NCBI GenBank assembly: GCA_009823395.1
Contig: CM020507.1
Location: 6,222,501-6,286,500, forward strand
Direction: 5' to 3'
Source: Thamnaconus septentrionalis
Lineage: Eukaryota; Chordata; Actinopteri; Tetraodontiformes; Monacanthidae
Length of the DNA: 64,000 nt
Positions within the stretch are counted from its first letter, which is position 1, and the number at the start of each line of letters is the position of its first letter. The translations under genes were made by a program, and so were the position numbers. Positions 1 through 13,420 of this stretch are shown piece by piece. The notes beneath the pieces were generated by a model. That model had not been told where the DNA came from and searched no databases. It was given only the letters and a program-made list of their open reading frames with translations.

Positions 1-260
<260 letters not shown>

Positions 261-307
261 TGACGACGCTGAGGCTGAACTGAGCCGGCAGGGAGGACCA
301 TCACTGC

Positions 308-519
<212 letters not shown>

Positions 520-952
520 GTTTCTATTTAAAGAAAGACAAAAAGCTTGTGACTGGTGTGAACCTCCGGCCTCGTCCTCCAGCTGGGGAGGAAAACTGTT
601 TCTTTTTTCTTCTTTTGCTCGTCGTATCAAGACGTGTTTGTCCACACAAGCACGCAGAGAAAAAGACAAAAATACACTTTTTGTTCACATCTGTTGGGAT
701 TTAATTTTTGTCTTACTGAGTTGCTAGAATTTGGAGGCTTCAGTTCAGCGTCTTCCTGCTTGTCAGGATCCATCAACCTGCCCGCCAGGTCATGTGACTT
801 TGCTACTACAACCTGATTATTAGGGACTGAGCCCCAGAAATAAGACCAGCTGTGGAACAGAGCTGGATCATCAGGGTGAAAGACCCACTTGTGTTTATTA
901 TCATTATAATTTCCACAAAGGGGGCTGAGATAGTTAACTGAGTCTCTGCTGT

Positions 953-1014
953 TGTAGCAGGGTGAAGTTGAGGCCACTGTGATCTTCCAGTGGCCTCAAC
1001 TTCACCCTGCTACA
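953..1014. repeat. Perfect inverted repeat: 27-bp arms, 8-base spacer
   Basis: The left arm 953-979 (starting TGTAGCAGGGTGAAG) is the exact reverse complement of the right arm 988-1014 (ending CTTCACCCTGCTACA), with spacer TGATCTTC at 980-987. All 27 pairs match. It is not low-complexity. In pre-mRNA it would form a very stable hairpin. No transposon ends or target duplications are obvious next to it. Confidence 0.95.
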
Positions 1015-1214
1015 GTAGATGATGACCTGGACCACTGAGAACCTTCACAGACTTGATGTCTTACAAAGGAAAAAAAACAAAAAACTTTTCAAACAGGGGT
1101 GTGTGTGTGTGTGGGGAGTGAGGGGGGGGTGCATAGTTACAGAAGTAGGGACAGACATCAGTTGAATTGTGTCAGCATGGAGCACTTCCTGTCTGTCCGA
1201 CCATCTGATCCAAG

Positions 1215-1216
<2 letters not shown>

Positions 1217-1277
<61 letters not shown>

Positions 1278-1278
1278 T
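1217..1278. repeat. (GT)n microsatellite
   Basis: About 27 GT units, followed by one ATGTGTGT variant. Confidence 0.97.
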
Positions 1279-1367
1279 AGCAGTGTTGAGCCGCCAAGTC
1301 GCCGGGACACTTTAATAAGATCTTCAGCGGCGCTGTGACCAGCAGCCAGACTGGCACACTGTCACCA

Positions 1368-1424
1368 GGAGGTGGAGGTGGAGGTGGAGGTAAAGGTGGA
1401 GGTGGTGGAGGTGGAGATGGTGAG
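1368..1424. repeat. (GGAGGT)n G-rich array
   Basis: Short tandem array of GGAGGT/GGTGGA units with one TAAAGG interruption. The G-pairs on the + strand could support two-tetrad quadruplexes. Confidence 0.85.
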
Positions 1425-3641
1425 GCTGTCAACCAATCACGCTGTTGCACTTTGGCAGTAGGACAAACACGCACGGATTTGAGCTCCTTTAAGTGTAGTG
1501 TGTGTGTGTGTCCACCTGGGTGGTAATAAGGCCAGAGTGAACACACACTAGTCAAGGTTTGAAAGCAGCTGATATGTGGGCGGAGCCGCGGTGACATTGG
1601 TGGTGCCATTTTTATTGGAGATGAGAGCAAATCAGACAAACTGGACATTAGAGTCGATTGAATGAACTGCAGCATTTTAGCTCAGTTTGCACTCCGCACT
1701 GCTCGCTGTTCGCAGTTCGTTCGCCACATTAAGCAAAACTGGTAGTTTTGAATTCTAATTGAGGTTTGAAGTCATCTCACGGGTTGTGAAGTCGTCACCC
1801 TGCGGCCCAGTTTAAAAACATTCAATACTAAAACGCATTTACAGCTAATTGCTCAACTATCTTTATGCATTCCTCTGTGTTTATGTTGCGTGTGTGTGTG
1901 TGTGTGTATGTGTTTAATTTTTGCTGTACACACACACTCACACTCCACTGAAGCGTCACATTCGTCACATCGGCAGAGGGGGAGGCAGAGGGGGGCAAAA
2001 ACCCTGATTGGCTACGTTTTCTGTTTCCACCACTTGAGGCCATTTGATGTGCAAAGTGCTCGACGATCCACCAGGAAAAATGCAAATAAAACAGAATTAA
2101 TATGGGGTGAAAGTGGGGCTGCTGTGAGACCCAGCGGCTCTAACAAAGTAAAGAACAAAAGATTCTAAAAGCTGGCGGTCACTGTCTGCTGCACGGCCAG
2201 CGGGTGGCGCTGCTGCACGTGCTCGTGTTTATCCATCCGTTGGTGTTTTTCTGTTTTTGATCCTTTTTTTCGAGAGGTCGGCTTTCACGTGTCCGTTCAT
2301 TTGGCGTCCAAGGATCCTGACGCAAGATGAAGCCGACTGAGGAAGAAAAATAATAGAATCTAAGAATTTTCAGCGCTGTCGCACGTCGCAACATAAGTGC
2401 ATCGCGTTTAGCCGCCTTTTGTGTGCGCGATGACTCACGTCTTAAAGAGCTCTGCAATCACGCAGCTTTGTGATGCCTCTGTGAAAACACCAGCCCAGAG
2501 CCGCTGAGTGAGTGGAATTGTTGGTGATGACAGCAGATCTGTTCTTCACCACGACAGGCAGCAGTTTGATGTCTGACTGACAGGAGGACGAAGAAAAAAA
2601 TCACTCCTTTATTGTTGTCCACTGCCTGGTGCTGCGTTCAGACCGAAGATAGAGGGAGAGGGAGACAGAGAAACATCCCTTATTTTCTTCCCTCTGAAAT
2701 AAAACATCATCATAAAACAGGGAACAAGCTAATCTAAGCTGAATCTTTGAATGTGAGTCAGCAGCACAACAGGGCAAAAGGAAAACGTCTGCGAGCTGGT
2801 GCTAGCTTGCTGGTGCTAACTAGCAGGTTGTTTTGGGGTCTTTTTTAACGATGGCAGGAATGTAAAAAAGTATAAAATATCCAAAACCTTCTGAGATGTA
2901 TTGAACAGCGAAGGGTTCAAACACACACGCTGAATGTTGACATGGGTTAGCTAAGCGTTAGCCGCTAGGAGCGCTGCTCTTCACCAAGATGAATTTCTTC
3001 AAATGGCTTATTAATCGTTGCAAACATCCCAGAAGATATGAGCATAGTTTTCTGAAAGTAAAACTATATGTTCCTCAGCTTTTCAAAGTACTTCAAACGC
3101 TAAGTAGCATATCGAGATACGTATTGTTACACAACAGTCAACCGATGCTAACTAGTGACAGATAATGTGTTAGTGCTGGAAAGAACCATGTCCAACAGAG
3201 GCTGTGCAGAGGCAGCAGCCATGAAACTCCTTGTTCTCTGTATAATTGATGGAAGCTGCAGTCTGCAGTCAAGCTACACATCGGCTTCAACAACAGCTTC
3301 AACAACAGCTCAGCTGTGGGGGCGCCCCCTATATTGCAGTGCGCTCTCCATCCGCCACGGTGAAGGGGTGTCGATTGTGTGTCCTGTTGCAGGGCAGGTG
3401 AGGCGTGAGGTGGAACAGTGGGATTTTTGGTTGGCGGCCCTCGATGAATTGTACCTAACCAGACAGAGGTTTCGCTCTCCTCACTTCCAATAAAACAGAA
3501 GAAGAAATTGTAAAAAGTGTTTGACATTTTCACATCAAGGAGGGAAAACAACACTGTGTGTCTGCAGCTCGGCAGCGTGTTTCTTCACTGGACTCTCTGT
3601 CTTCAAATGTGCTGCTTCACTGCTTCTACTGAAGGTGGAGG

Positions 3642-3643
<2 letters not shown>

Positions 3644-3678
<35 letters not shown>

Positions 3679-3754
3679 CGCTCGCATGGTATTCATGTGG
3701 CCCAGAAAGCTCTGTGCTGCTGATCAATCAATGTCGGCAGGGGAGTGGTTAAAA

Positions 3755-3811
<57 letters not shown>
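3644..3811. repeat. Two (CA)n microsatellites, 3644-3673 and 3756-3811
   Basis: Two CA arrays of about 30 and 56 bases, separated by 82 bases of unique sequence. Confidence 0.95.
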
Positions 3812-3814
<3 letters not shown>

Positions 3815-5906
3815 CTCTGGGAGTCCCACTGTATGCTGCCCTCTACGTGTTCAATTGGTCACAGACCAGTGAGTCTGTTCTGTCAGAGTCCCGCTTGACT
3901 TCCTCCTCCAGAGTCGGAGAACCTGCTGGGCCACCTCCTCCTCCACCTCCTCCTTCTTTAGCTCCTCCTCTTCCTCCACCTCTTCCTATTCGTCTTCCTC
4001 CTCCTCCTCCTCCTCTTCTTCGTTCTCCTCATCACCTTGTCCTTCTGTTACTCCACACAAAAAAGAAAACATCAGTCAAACTAGCTCAACCCCCACAACT
4101 TTACATCTGGCCATACAATACAACATAGTCATTGTAAACTCACCTGTATTATAATAAAAATCAATAAATAGATCAATCAATACAGGAAACAAAAACAGAG
4201 TATAAAACAGAAAAGGCAGAGTCGTCTTGTTTTCATTAACTTAATCTTTCTATTATTTCCCCATATAGTTTGAAATGGAGTTAATTTTCTCCTTTCAGTC
4301 TCTCTTGAATTTTTCCATATTCAAATAATAACCCATCTCCTCTTTCCAGTGTGACAATGCAGGAGGGTGTGTACATGATGTCAACACTGTTGAAGTATCA
4401 TTTTTGTTCAATTTGAGAACAACTCAGGCTCTTCTGTCGTCGTCCGTCGGCACCAAACGCCAGGAAAAGTTGGAGGGAATTAAAAATGAGGGAAAAAAAT
4501 GTTTTCAAAAAAGAATTGGAGAATAAATGACTGACTGGTTTCTGTCTCAAAGCTTTGGAAATTAGCAGCCAACCGACTGTTTCATCACTCATTGTCAATA
4601 TTTATTTTCATTGATGCAAACAACAAACAGCATTTTTTCATCTAATTTAATTCAGCGCTGCTGTTCGTCTGCCTTCTTCTCCTCCACGGTATTGTTTTAA
4701 ATCCATAATTGTTGTTTTTTTGACTAAATGCTTTTTCCTGGAACAAGATGCGTATCAAATAGATAGGGAAAAGCTCCTCATCTTGCTTTTTTTTTTTTTC
4801 TTGTTGGAAAAATGTTTTCAGCTTTATATTTTCGGAGCAGCTGGTTGAATTTACAGCTGGACTGAAGCTTCTTCCTCCTCCTCCTCCTCATCGTTCTGAG
4901 GCTGATAAACACTGCCAAACCCACTGGGGAGCAAATACATCGTTTTTGCTCCCCGTCCCACTCAGTACCCGATGTTTACTCCCAGTTCACGTTTTTTTTT
5001 TCTGATAAAAAAGAGGTCAGGACCTGACGAAGCACATTCACACACTGCTGCTGTTACTCCCCAGTCAGCAAGTCAACTGTTTATATTGCGTGTGTGGACC
5101 TGAATCCAGAGGAACGTCCTCCTCTTGCTGTGCTCCAGTTGCGTGATTGATAGAAATGTTTGTGACAGAACCTGCTTGTCGGGATGCTTGTCTTCCATTT
5201 TTCATCCCTCCTTCCCGACTCGTCCTCCTCCCAGCTGACAGCGGCGGCTGTGTGGCGCTGCTGCAGACCTCCAGCTGCACCTCTGTCTCCTCGCAGCAGA
5301 GTGACAAGAGCTTCTCCGAGAAAAACACCCAAACAAAATATGACTGCCAAGTGATCGGGGATATTTTTTCTGTTTTTTTTTTCTTTATCTTTTCTAAGCC
5401 GCAAGTCATTTTGTCGCTTTCTGTCCGCCAACTGTGAGCTTTGCAAAGAGCAAACTAGAGAAGAAACTTTTTTATTCTTTTTTTATTCTTTTTTTTTTTT
5501 TTTGCTGTTGTCGTGGTTGTCATCACCTGTTTCAGCAGCTCCACTCTCAGTCTGCTTACGGCTATAGTGTCTCTGTGTCTCGAGGTGTTAAAGCGGGATT
5601 TTCACAGCGGAATTTTCATTTTCAGACAGGCAAATCAAATTTTGCCGCAACCTGCTGCTCTTTTTCCGCTGACTTCCTTCATTTACAAGGAAGTTGAAAA
5701 AAAGTGATGTTGAATCCTCAAATACTCAGGAGACATGATCGATTTTTTTTTTTCAGATAGATGCTGCTCTCCCTCCTCCCCTCCTCTTCTGCTACATTAT
5801 TTTTCCAATCAATAAAAGCAAAGCTCGGAATGTTTTCTTTCTTTATTTTTGCAAAATCAGCCCTATGTCGGCTGTTTCCTTCTCTCACAGATCTGTTTTT
5901 TTCAGA

Positions 5907-5910
<4 letters not shown>

Positions 5911-5966
<56 letters not shown>

Positions 5967-5967
5967 C
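5911..5967. repeat. (CT)n microsatellite
   Basis: CT array with one TT interruption near 5949-5951. Confidence 0.95.
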
Positions 5968-6878
5968 CAGTTATTCAAGCATGGTTCATCCATCTCTTGC
6001 CGTTGAGCATTAACAGTGTTTCAGGTTGTTGGTTGGTTTTTTCCTCTTGCTGCCTCCCACCTGAACTTCATCCCTCCTCTAAGAACGGATTGGCCAGTTT
6101 TCAAACCTCACCTGTGGCTCTCAGTCAGAAGTCATTAAGGACCTCGGTCCTCGCTGGCTGTTGCTTTCTTTGCCGTCCAACTGCTTTGGAACCTGGTTTT
6201 TCTAAAGAGTGTTCAGATCCCAGAGTTGCTTTGGGTTCCTTTGAGTTCCTCTGGTGGTCAACCTTCAGGCTGCTGCTGCTGTTTTTCTTCTCCTCCCTCT
6301 GCTGCCACCTATCCCTCTGTCATCCTCCGCTCCCAATTATATTCCCCTTTTCTCTTTTCACCCTGTTTCCTCCTCGTTTTCAAGCCTATTATTTCCTTTC
6401 TTTGTCCTCTTCCATGCAATACATTTTTCTTTTTTACCGTCTTTTGTTCTTCGCCCTGTCTGGCTCCACCTGCGCTCCGCCGCTCCACTCGTCCCCCGTC
6501 TTCTCGTCCCGACTTCACCCCTCATTCTACTTTCTCTCCTGGCTGATCTCCTCTCTCGCCCGCTGTCCTGTCGCTGCACTGTGACTATTTAAACCTCACA
6601 TTCTTCTCTGGATGCAGAGCAGCTTTTAAAAGCCTCCCAGGATCAGCAGGGAAGTGGGGGAAGATAAGTGGCACCAGGGCAAAGCACCAATCCCACCAAG
6701 TTTGCATTAAATAGAAAGTGAATCACTGAGTAAACCCGGGTCTTCAGGAAAACACTGGATATTTTATGATTGGGCCCATGATGGTTCTATTCTCTCCCCG
6801 AGCGTCTGTCCAAGCTTTTCACACTAAAACTAAATTTTTTTATTTTTTTTTTCATACATGTTTTGAAACTCAGAATGA

Positions 6879-7106
<228 letters not shown>

Positions 7107-7323
7107 TGATGCAGTGGGATCGAAGGGATTGACTGACTGAGAGAATGACTGGTCGTTTGCTGAATGTTAAACGTGTGAAGGCTGTTTGATGGACATACTG
7201 TAGATTTAAATGCAACGTGTTGCCCTTTGTTTGCACATTGTTTGTGCATAATGTGTACTTGAACTCCATTGGTTGATTGGCAGATGAAGGGCATCATGGT
7301 GTGTTTTGGGGGGGGGGTCCAAC

Positions 7324-7462
7324 CCTGGGGTGGTCCAACTAATTCACTGGTGGGGCCACAATGGGTTGTAAAATGTGACAGAGGGGCCGGAGCAGCAGCA
7401 GATGGATGGTTTGGTGAGGAGGAAAAAATATGGTTTGCAGTTTTGTAGTTTGCCCATGTCTG
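7324..7462 (+). mobile_element. Short internally deleted copy of hAT-like MITE family A
   Basis: The left end reads CTGGGGTGGTCCAACT, then CACTGG, GGGGCCAC and GTAAAATGTGACAGAGGGGC as in the full-length copies at 53022 and 63013. The sequence then jumps to the right end AGTTTGCCCATGTCTG. The middle (about 200 bp in the longer copies) is missing. There is no coding capacity. Confidence 0.75.
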
Positions 7463-8206
7463 ACCTAGAACCACCACCAGAACCACCAAGAACCACCCAT
7501 GGACCTTCTACTGAACCTTCAGCTTCTGCTCTTTGTCTCCCCCCCAACTTAGCGATACAGTGGCACAGGGGCTCGCCCACTATCTCTAGTCTGCAATCAG
7601 TAACTTCCTGTTATGGTCTGCTGAGGAATTTAATATGACAACTGGGAGTCTGGCTGTGAGGTCACTGAAGGAGCAACAGACTGGAGCTCAACATCATACA
7701 CTGTTCTACACACTTCCCAGCGGTCACATGACCAAAGTGTTTCAGGATCGTGATGGTGACTGGATGCCTCCTCAGACGCTCTGTCCTACAGTACAGAGGA
7801 GTTGAGATGCTTGATACAAATCCCAACCTTCCCTGAAGAGAGAGGGACAGAGAGAGAGAGAGACAAAGAGTGACAGACAGAGAGAGAGAGAAACAGAAAA
7901 TATTTTTAAAGCTGGCAGCTCAGGAAATGGATTGTTCCTTCAAGTTTTTCTCCGGCGGCCCGACAGCTGTGGTTTTCCGAGCATCACTGCTCCAGTAGGT
8001 GCGTCCGTGTGGGACCGCTGGGACTCGTGCGAGCGCCGGGGTCGCAGGAAGGTCAAGCAGAGAGGAAAATGCCGATAAAAACGACGAAGCTGTCAGTCTT
8101 CCTGCTTCACCTGCCGCAGCCTGCAGCAGGGCACTGGTACTGCTGGTCGGACCCTCAAACTCACCACATGGGGGTCTTTGATGGAGTCCCTGCAGCAGAT
8201 ACTTAG

Positions 8207-8208
<2 letters not shown>

Positions 8209-8249
<41 letters not shown>
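8209..8249. repeat. (CA)n microsatellite
   Basis: About 17 CA units, ending in CGCACACAC. Confidence 0.93.
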
Positions 8250-9849
8250 CTAGTATGACTTGATCAGAGGGAATGACTCTAACAGACTCAGATCCTGGAA
8301 GTGGTGTTTTCCCAGCAGGATGGTTTTCGTGGCGCTGCAGACTGAAATCCATTGCTGGAACCTTCTGGCTGCAAATATTTCCCACTGGAAGGGCTTCATT
8401 TATTTTTATGTTTTAGTGAAGGGCAGCCAAGAAAACATAGAGGGTTCTAATGAATTATTACCAACAGAATCCTTACTTTACTAAATTTCAATAAAATCAA
8501 AAAGCCAAGAGATCAGGATGGTTGCTGCTTCAGCTGCAATATGCATGAATCCATTTAAAGAATCCTAAATTAAGAAAAGAAAACGGCTGAAAAAAATGCT
8601 CTACCAATATTTTCCCAACCTTCCATCTATGGGATCTTACCAGATGGATGTGTTTTAACACATATGATGTCATATATGATGAACAGGCTGTGCAACAGGC
8701 TTGGAATAAATCCAGAAGCTGCAGATGCTCTGACGTTCCAGGTTCATCATTGTCACGCACGTTGTTGTGCTATTTGTTTATTGGTGACACATTTTCACTC
8801 ACCTCCTTTTATTTTGGTGTTTATCAAACCCACCGACTCACCAAAGACTGCGAACATGGTCACATGGCTCCGAGGGCCAATAGGAAGGATGGTAGAATTT
8901 CTCGGCTGTTGCTCTTGTTTTTATTCCCAACCTCCCAGTTTTTGCTCCACCGCACGTATTTTCCCTCCGCCTTCCTCCGTCCCTCCGCCCTTCACTCGCT
9001 GACTCTCTGATAAAACAGGGATATTTTTCTCCTCCTCTAACCAGATGTGATTACACTCCACCCATCTTGAGATAACCTTTAGCTTCAGATGGAGCCGACC
9101 TGCTGACCTGCTCATGCTTCCTGCTGCTGTTTGGATCCTGTGCTGGGATTAAAATGCTTCCTGGCAGCTCCAAGTGTCTCTTCTGCTACAACCATGCGAC
9201 GGCAATTCAGCGTTTCTCCCCCCCCGCATTCCAATCTGCTCCCGCCCCCCACCTCCCCACCCCACCAACCCCCCACTCGTTCCAATTTGATATTTTCCAT
9301 CAGACTGTGGTTGTTTTCCTCCTGCCGCCCGTTGTTTCCCGCTCTCCTCCTCTCGTCGTCCTGCGCCATCCCCCAGCTGTTTTAATAAGCATCTAATTAA
9401 CACTCGCAGGCAGTAACTAAATATGCAGTTTGTAAATGGATGATGGCGAAGAGTGTTGGGGCCGTAAAAGTGTCAAACATACAATCAGGGATATTAAATC
9501 TGAGAGATTTGTTGAGTTGCTTTATTTATTTATTTATTTATTTATGTATTTATTTTTGGTGTAACGCACTTACAGCACTTAAGCTGAGTTATGATCGCTG
9601 CTGGGAAGCCTAATTCCAGCCCTGTGAGCAGGTGAGGCAAACACACAGACAGCAGATCAGACAGTGCTGTGCAGGCTCCCACACTGGGACTCCGCAGGGC
9701 AGAACAGACACTCAACACTCAAACTGACACATGCGACGGCGCCCGTCGCATTCTTGCAGCCCCTGCAGCCACCAAGTCGAGTGTGTCAAGGTCGACGCCC
9801 CCACCCACCACCCCACTTGCACTAATAAACTTGCACACGTGCGGGCGAG

Positions 9850-9967
9850 CGACACGGTGGTGCACCGGTTAGCTTAGCACTGTCGTCTCACAGCAAGAAG
9901 GTTGTGGGTTCGATTCCCAGGGTCTCCTGAGGCCTTCCTGTGTGATAGCCTGCATGTTCTCCCTGAA
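9850..9967 (+). repeat. SINE-like fragment with Pol III B-box
   Basis: Reads CGGTGGTGCACCGGTTAGC, then TCTCACAGCAAGAAGG, then GTGGGTTCGATTCCC. GGTTCGATTCC fits the tRNA B-box, so the head may be tRNA-derived. The same B-box block occurs inverted at 56850-56873, and the related composite element at 39815 begins CACGGTGGTGCAGTGG. It does not fold as an intact tRNA as far as I can judge, so this is a dispersed repeat rather than a tRNA gene. Confidence 0.6.
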
Positions 9968-10617
9968 TCATAATTACAATAATAATAAATGTGCCTTAAA
10001 AAGACGTCCATTCATCCAATTTCATCCAAACTCGACAACATGTCCTTGTCTCGGCTCGCGAGTGTCTTTGCAGTGAGATTTTATTTGGCCGCTAGGGTGC
10101 GCTGCCACTTTCCGCAGGATGGTGGCGCTGGCTGAGGTTGGTCCCCTTACAATCACTGGTGGGAATCCCTGCGCTGCTGCTTCTCCAATTCCAGTGGTTG
10201 AGACCATCCCTGTTTTGTGTGTTGACAACATTTTCACCCAGTGGCTGTAAAGTTGTGGCCTCGTCCTGTCAAGTGTTTTCTTGGGGTTCTTTCCCAGACG
10301 GATGTTTAAAGTCCATCCAGCTGATCATTGAAGCAGTCGTCCGGCGTGGCGGCTGTAATTTAAAGCGACATCAGTCTTCTTGTTGTTTTTTTCTCCCTCC
10401 GTCCACGATGACATCATGGATAAAGTCTCGTCAGCTGCTCTTTAAGCGACACTGTGACAGACACAAATACTGAGCAAACGTTTTTGCACCGACAGCCATA
10501 ATTTGTGTTTGTGTTGGGTTGATGCCACCGCCGCAGCCACCGCCGCCGCCGTCAGCCACTTAGAGCGTTTCTCCAGATGTCAGGGAACATTTCAGCCAGT
10601 GGGAAGCCGCAGGAATC

Positions 10618-11092
10618 ATTTACAGCAGGAGTGTCAAACTCAAACACTCAGTGAGGCTAAAAATGTCAAACAGGGACAAAGTCTCAGTTCAACATTGATA
10701 TTGATTGAACAAATCTTCCAGATAAAGCAGTGAACCTTTTTTTATGGAGCCAAACAACCTGAATATGTAACAAAGCAAAGGTTATTACTTTACAATCAAT
10801 AACTTCATATTGCACATATGCAAAATCCAATTTCTAATTAGAAAAAAATCAAAATAAGTAAAAATGTCCAATGAAACCAATGAAGTCGTAACAATAATAT
10901 CCTTCAATCAAAGTCCTTTGCTGAGCAGCAGAGCATTCTGGGATTTGTAGTATCAGCGCTGCACGTGCTATATGATACCGGAGGGCCACCAGCTCAAGTA
11001 GTAATTTTGTATTGGCCCTGCGGGCCAAGTATGATGAGATTGCAGGCCCAAATTTGGCCCACGGGCCAGAGTTTAACACCTATGGTTTACAA
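10618..11092. mobile_element. hAT-like non-autonomous element (family B) with degenerate 8-bp TSD
   Basis: The element spans 10626-11084. The left end is CAGGAGTGTCAAACTC; the right end read in reverse is CATAGGTGTTAAACTC, giving terminal inverted repeats with a few mismatches. Flanks are ATTTACAG (10618-10625) and GTTTACAA (11085-11092), sharing the central six bases as expected of an old 8-bp target duplication. The inside carries GGCCCTGCGGGCC and GGCCCACGGGCC but no transposase frame. CAGG-type ends and 8-bp duplications are typical of hAT transposons. Confidence 0.75.
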
Positions 11093-11580
11093 CATTCCAA
11101 GGTCACATTAGGCAGAGCGCATCCATGTTGTCACAAGCCTTGAATCAACCATTTTCAGAGCACGAGCCGTCTTGATGCATCTGTATCAGCGTGCACAGGA
11201 AGTCCCGCCCCCAGGAGAACCCCCAGCCATAGCCAGGGGTCTTCACACAGCTGCTCCACAACTTGGACCAAGAAGTTTTGTTGTTCTTTTCTTGCGCTGG
11301 CAGTTTGTATTGTGCTGATATGACAGAGTGGGGAGTTCAGTGCAGGACGTTGCTGAGAGACTGACTCTCCAAAGTCACCTGGAGGAAGTGGCTGCAGATA
11401 GAAAACAACAGGCGGAATGAGAACGACTCCCAGGGTCACACTCATCTTTTCTTCTGACGCTTTTTTGATATTCGCCCTCTTTGCTGTTGTGGAGGTTGTG
11501 GTTGTGGAGGTTTCCGCATGCAGAGGAGCCGCCGGGCCAGAGAAACTCGTGGACTGTCACAAGAGTCATTCTGAGACGTG

Positions 11581-11632
11581 TAATAATAATAACAATAATA
11601 ATAATAATAATAATATTAATAATAATAATAAT
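11581..11632. repeat. (AAT)n microsatellite
   Basis: Trinucleotide AAT array with single variants, directly followed by a retroposon-tail-like sequence. Confidence 0.9.
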
Positions 11633-11636
11633 GGAT

Positions 11637-11700
11637 AAATAAACACTTTATTGATCTCCAGGTGAAATCCGCATTTACAGTGTACCAGTTGACCAGTGTA
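11637..11700 (+). repeat. Dispersed TTTATTGATC-type repeat tail, copy 1
   Basis: Reads ACACTTTATTGATCTCCAGG and then TGAAATCCGCATTTACAG. Related motifs (CTTTATTGATCCC, a few bases, GGGGAAATT, TTACAGCA) occur at 15424, 30719, 43559 and 57316. This recurring motif is common in teleost genomes, probably as the 3' end of a non-LTR family. The family name is not determined here. Confidence 0.5.
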
Positions 11701-12328
11701 ATAAAGGGCTGTTCTAAACGATAGCATAAAAAGAGATAAAAGTATGGTATAAAAATTTAAAATAGAATAAAAAAAAACAACATAAAAATATATATGTATA
11801 TGCGTATGTGTATATTTATACATGACAGTGTGACATATATAATGACAGTGTGTGTCGTACAGTTGTGCAACATGGGGTAGTTTGTACACACTTAAAGAGG
11901 GAGAGACCGATTGTCAAGAAAATGAGCATGTTCAAGAAAAGAAAGCTATTATTTGACAGATGAATAGGTTGCTGGTTAGATTCCCACCCAGGGCCCCTGT
12001 GAATGGATGTGAGTGCAGCCTTCATCCTCTTCACCACTAGTTGGTGCTGCTCATTTCACTCAAAGTTTGCAATGTACTAATTAAATGAAGAAATAAACAC
12101 ATGAATTAAACATGTAGGTATATTTTCCTGCAGTTATTTTATGCCACTTTGTTTGCCTCATCAGTACCATCAATTTATGATATTTTTTTTTCTCTTCCTG
12201 AGCCACAAGTCTGATTGTTTTTTCCTGTTGCAGCCGGACGTCTAAATCAGACTGAAGCAGCGCACTTGGCTCGCTGTGTTTCTTGTATTTTTTATTTCGC
12301 TGGCGGAGATCCGACAAGGGTTGGGTGG

Positions 12329-12330
<2 letters not shown>

Positions 12331-12387
<57 letters not shown>
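12331..12387. repeat. (GT)n microsatellite
   Basis: Pure GT array of about 28 units. Confidence 0.97.
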
Positions 12388-12389
<2 letters not shown>

Positions 12390-12673
12390 GGAGGGAGGTG
12401 GTGTTTTGAGGGGGTGAAAACTCAAAGCGTTGTGATTTGGCCGGCGTGCAGGAGGAGACGCCCGTTTGGGATAATTGCTTGGAAATGTGCTTATGTGGAG
12501 GAGCCTGAGGCAACCAAGACAAGCAGCCACATAATAACACAGTGGAGAGGGGGTGGGGGATTAGGAGAGGGGGTCGGGGGGGTGCAGAGTTTATGCAGGA
12601 AACAGTCATTTCTGCATGGACGCTTACGCTGCATAACTGTGCATTTTTATTGGGGATCCTGCTGAAGAACCAC

Positions 12674-12674
12674 A

Positions 12675-12708
<34 letters not shown>

Positions 12709-12729
12709 ACCACCACCACCACCACCACA
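12674..12729. repeat. (CA)n passing into (CAC)n
   Basis: A CA array to about 12706, followed directly by CCA/CAC trinucleotides to about 12729. Confidence 0.93.
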
Positions 12730-13133
12730 CTAGTTCTCCACTCACTGTTTTCTCTTCTCCACTTTTGTTGCATTTGTGAGTCTGGATTTAAAAACAAAAA
12801 CTTCCAGACTCTCTTGGCCCCCTTGATGATGTCATCGCGGTCGCATTATTTTTTATTATTATTTATATTATTTATATTACCATATATGCTATTATACAAG
12901 TGTCCCGTCGGCAGTTGGTCATAAATACACTAGTAATTAAATATATAAACTAATTTACACATACATACATTTTGGCCCCACTGTGTGTTTGAGTTTGACT
13001 CCCCTGGTCAATATAGTGACTACATAGTGACAGTAGGGGGCGATGGAGGACACACCCCAGTGTCAGGTTATGGCTCCCCTTACTGTTTTTTATTCATTTA
13101 TTTATTATTGTCTTCTACCGTGCACGTGCGGTG

Positions 13134-13135
<2 letters not shown>

Positions 13136-13170
<35 letters not shown>
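13136..13170. repeat. (GT)n microsatellite
   Basis: GT array of about 17 units, ending in GCGCGGCCGCC. Confidence 0.95.
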
Positions 13171-13174
<4 letters not shown>

Positions 13175-13231
13175 GCCGCCATGTGGTGAGTTTGGTTCTA
13201 CAGCTTTGGGTGATTACTCGCATAATGAACC

Positions 13232-13269
13232 GCTGCTGCTGCTGCTGCTGCTGCTGCTGTTACTGTTAC

Positions 13270-13366
<97 letters not shown>

Positions 13367-13420
13367 GCTGCTGCTGCTGCTGATGCTGCTGCTACTGCTG
13401 CTACTCAGGTTGCTGCTGCT
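13232..13420. repeat. Long interrupted CTG array, about 190 bp
   Basis: CTG units on the sense strand, interrupted by TTA, CCG, TTG, ATG and CTA variants. The longest pure run is near 13307-13362. It is the longest CTG tract in the window. Confidence 0.97.

Noticed and set aside
5865..6584. 239-codon open frame
   Set aside because: Pyrimidine-rich sequence starting on a (CT)n array; the residues are almost all Ser/Leu/Phe/Pro and no domain is recognisable.
9850..9967. tRNA gene
   Set aside because: It has a good B-box but no convincing A-box spacing, anticodon arm or acceptor pairing; related blocks recur as a dispersed element.
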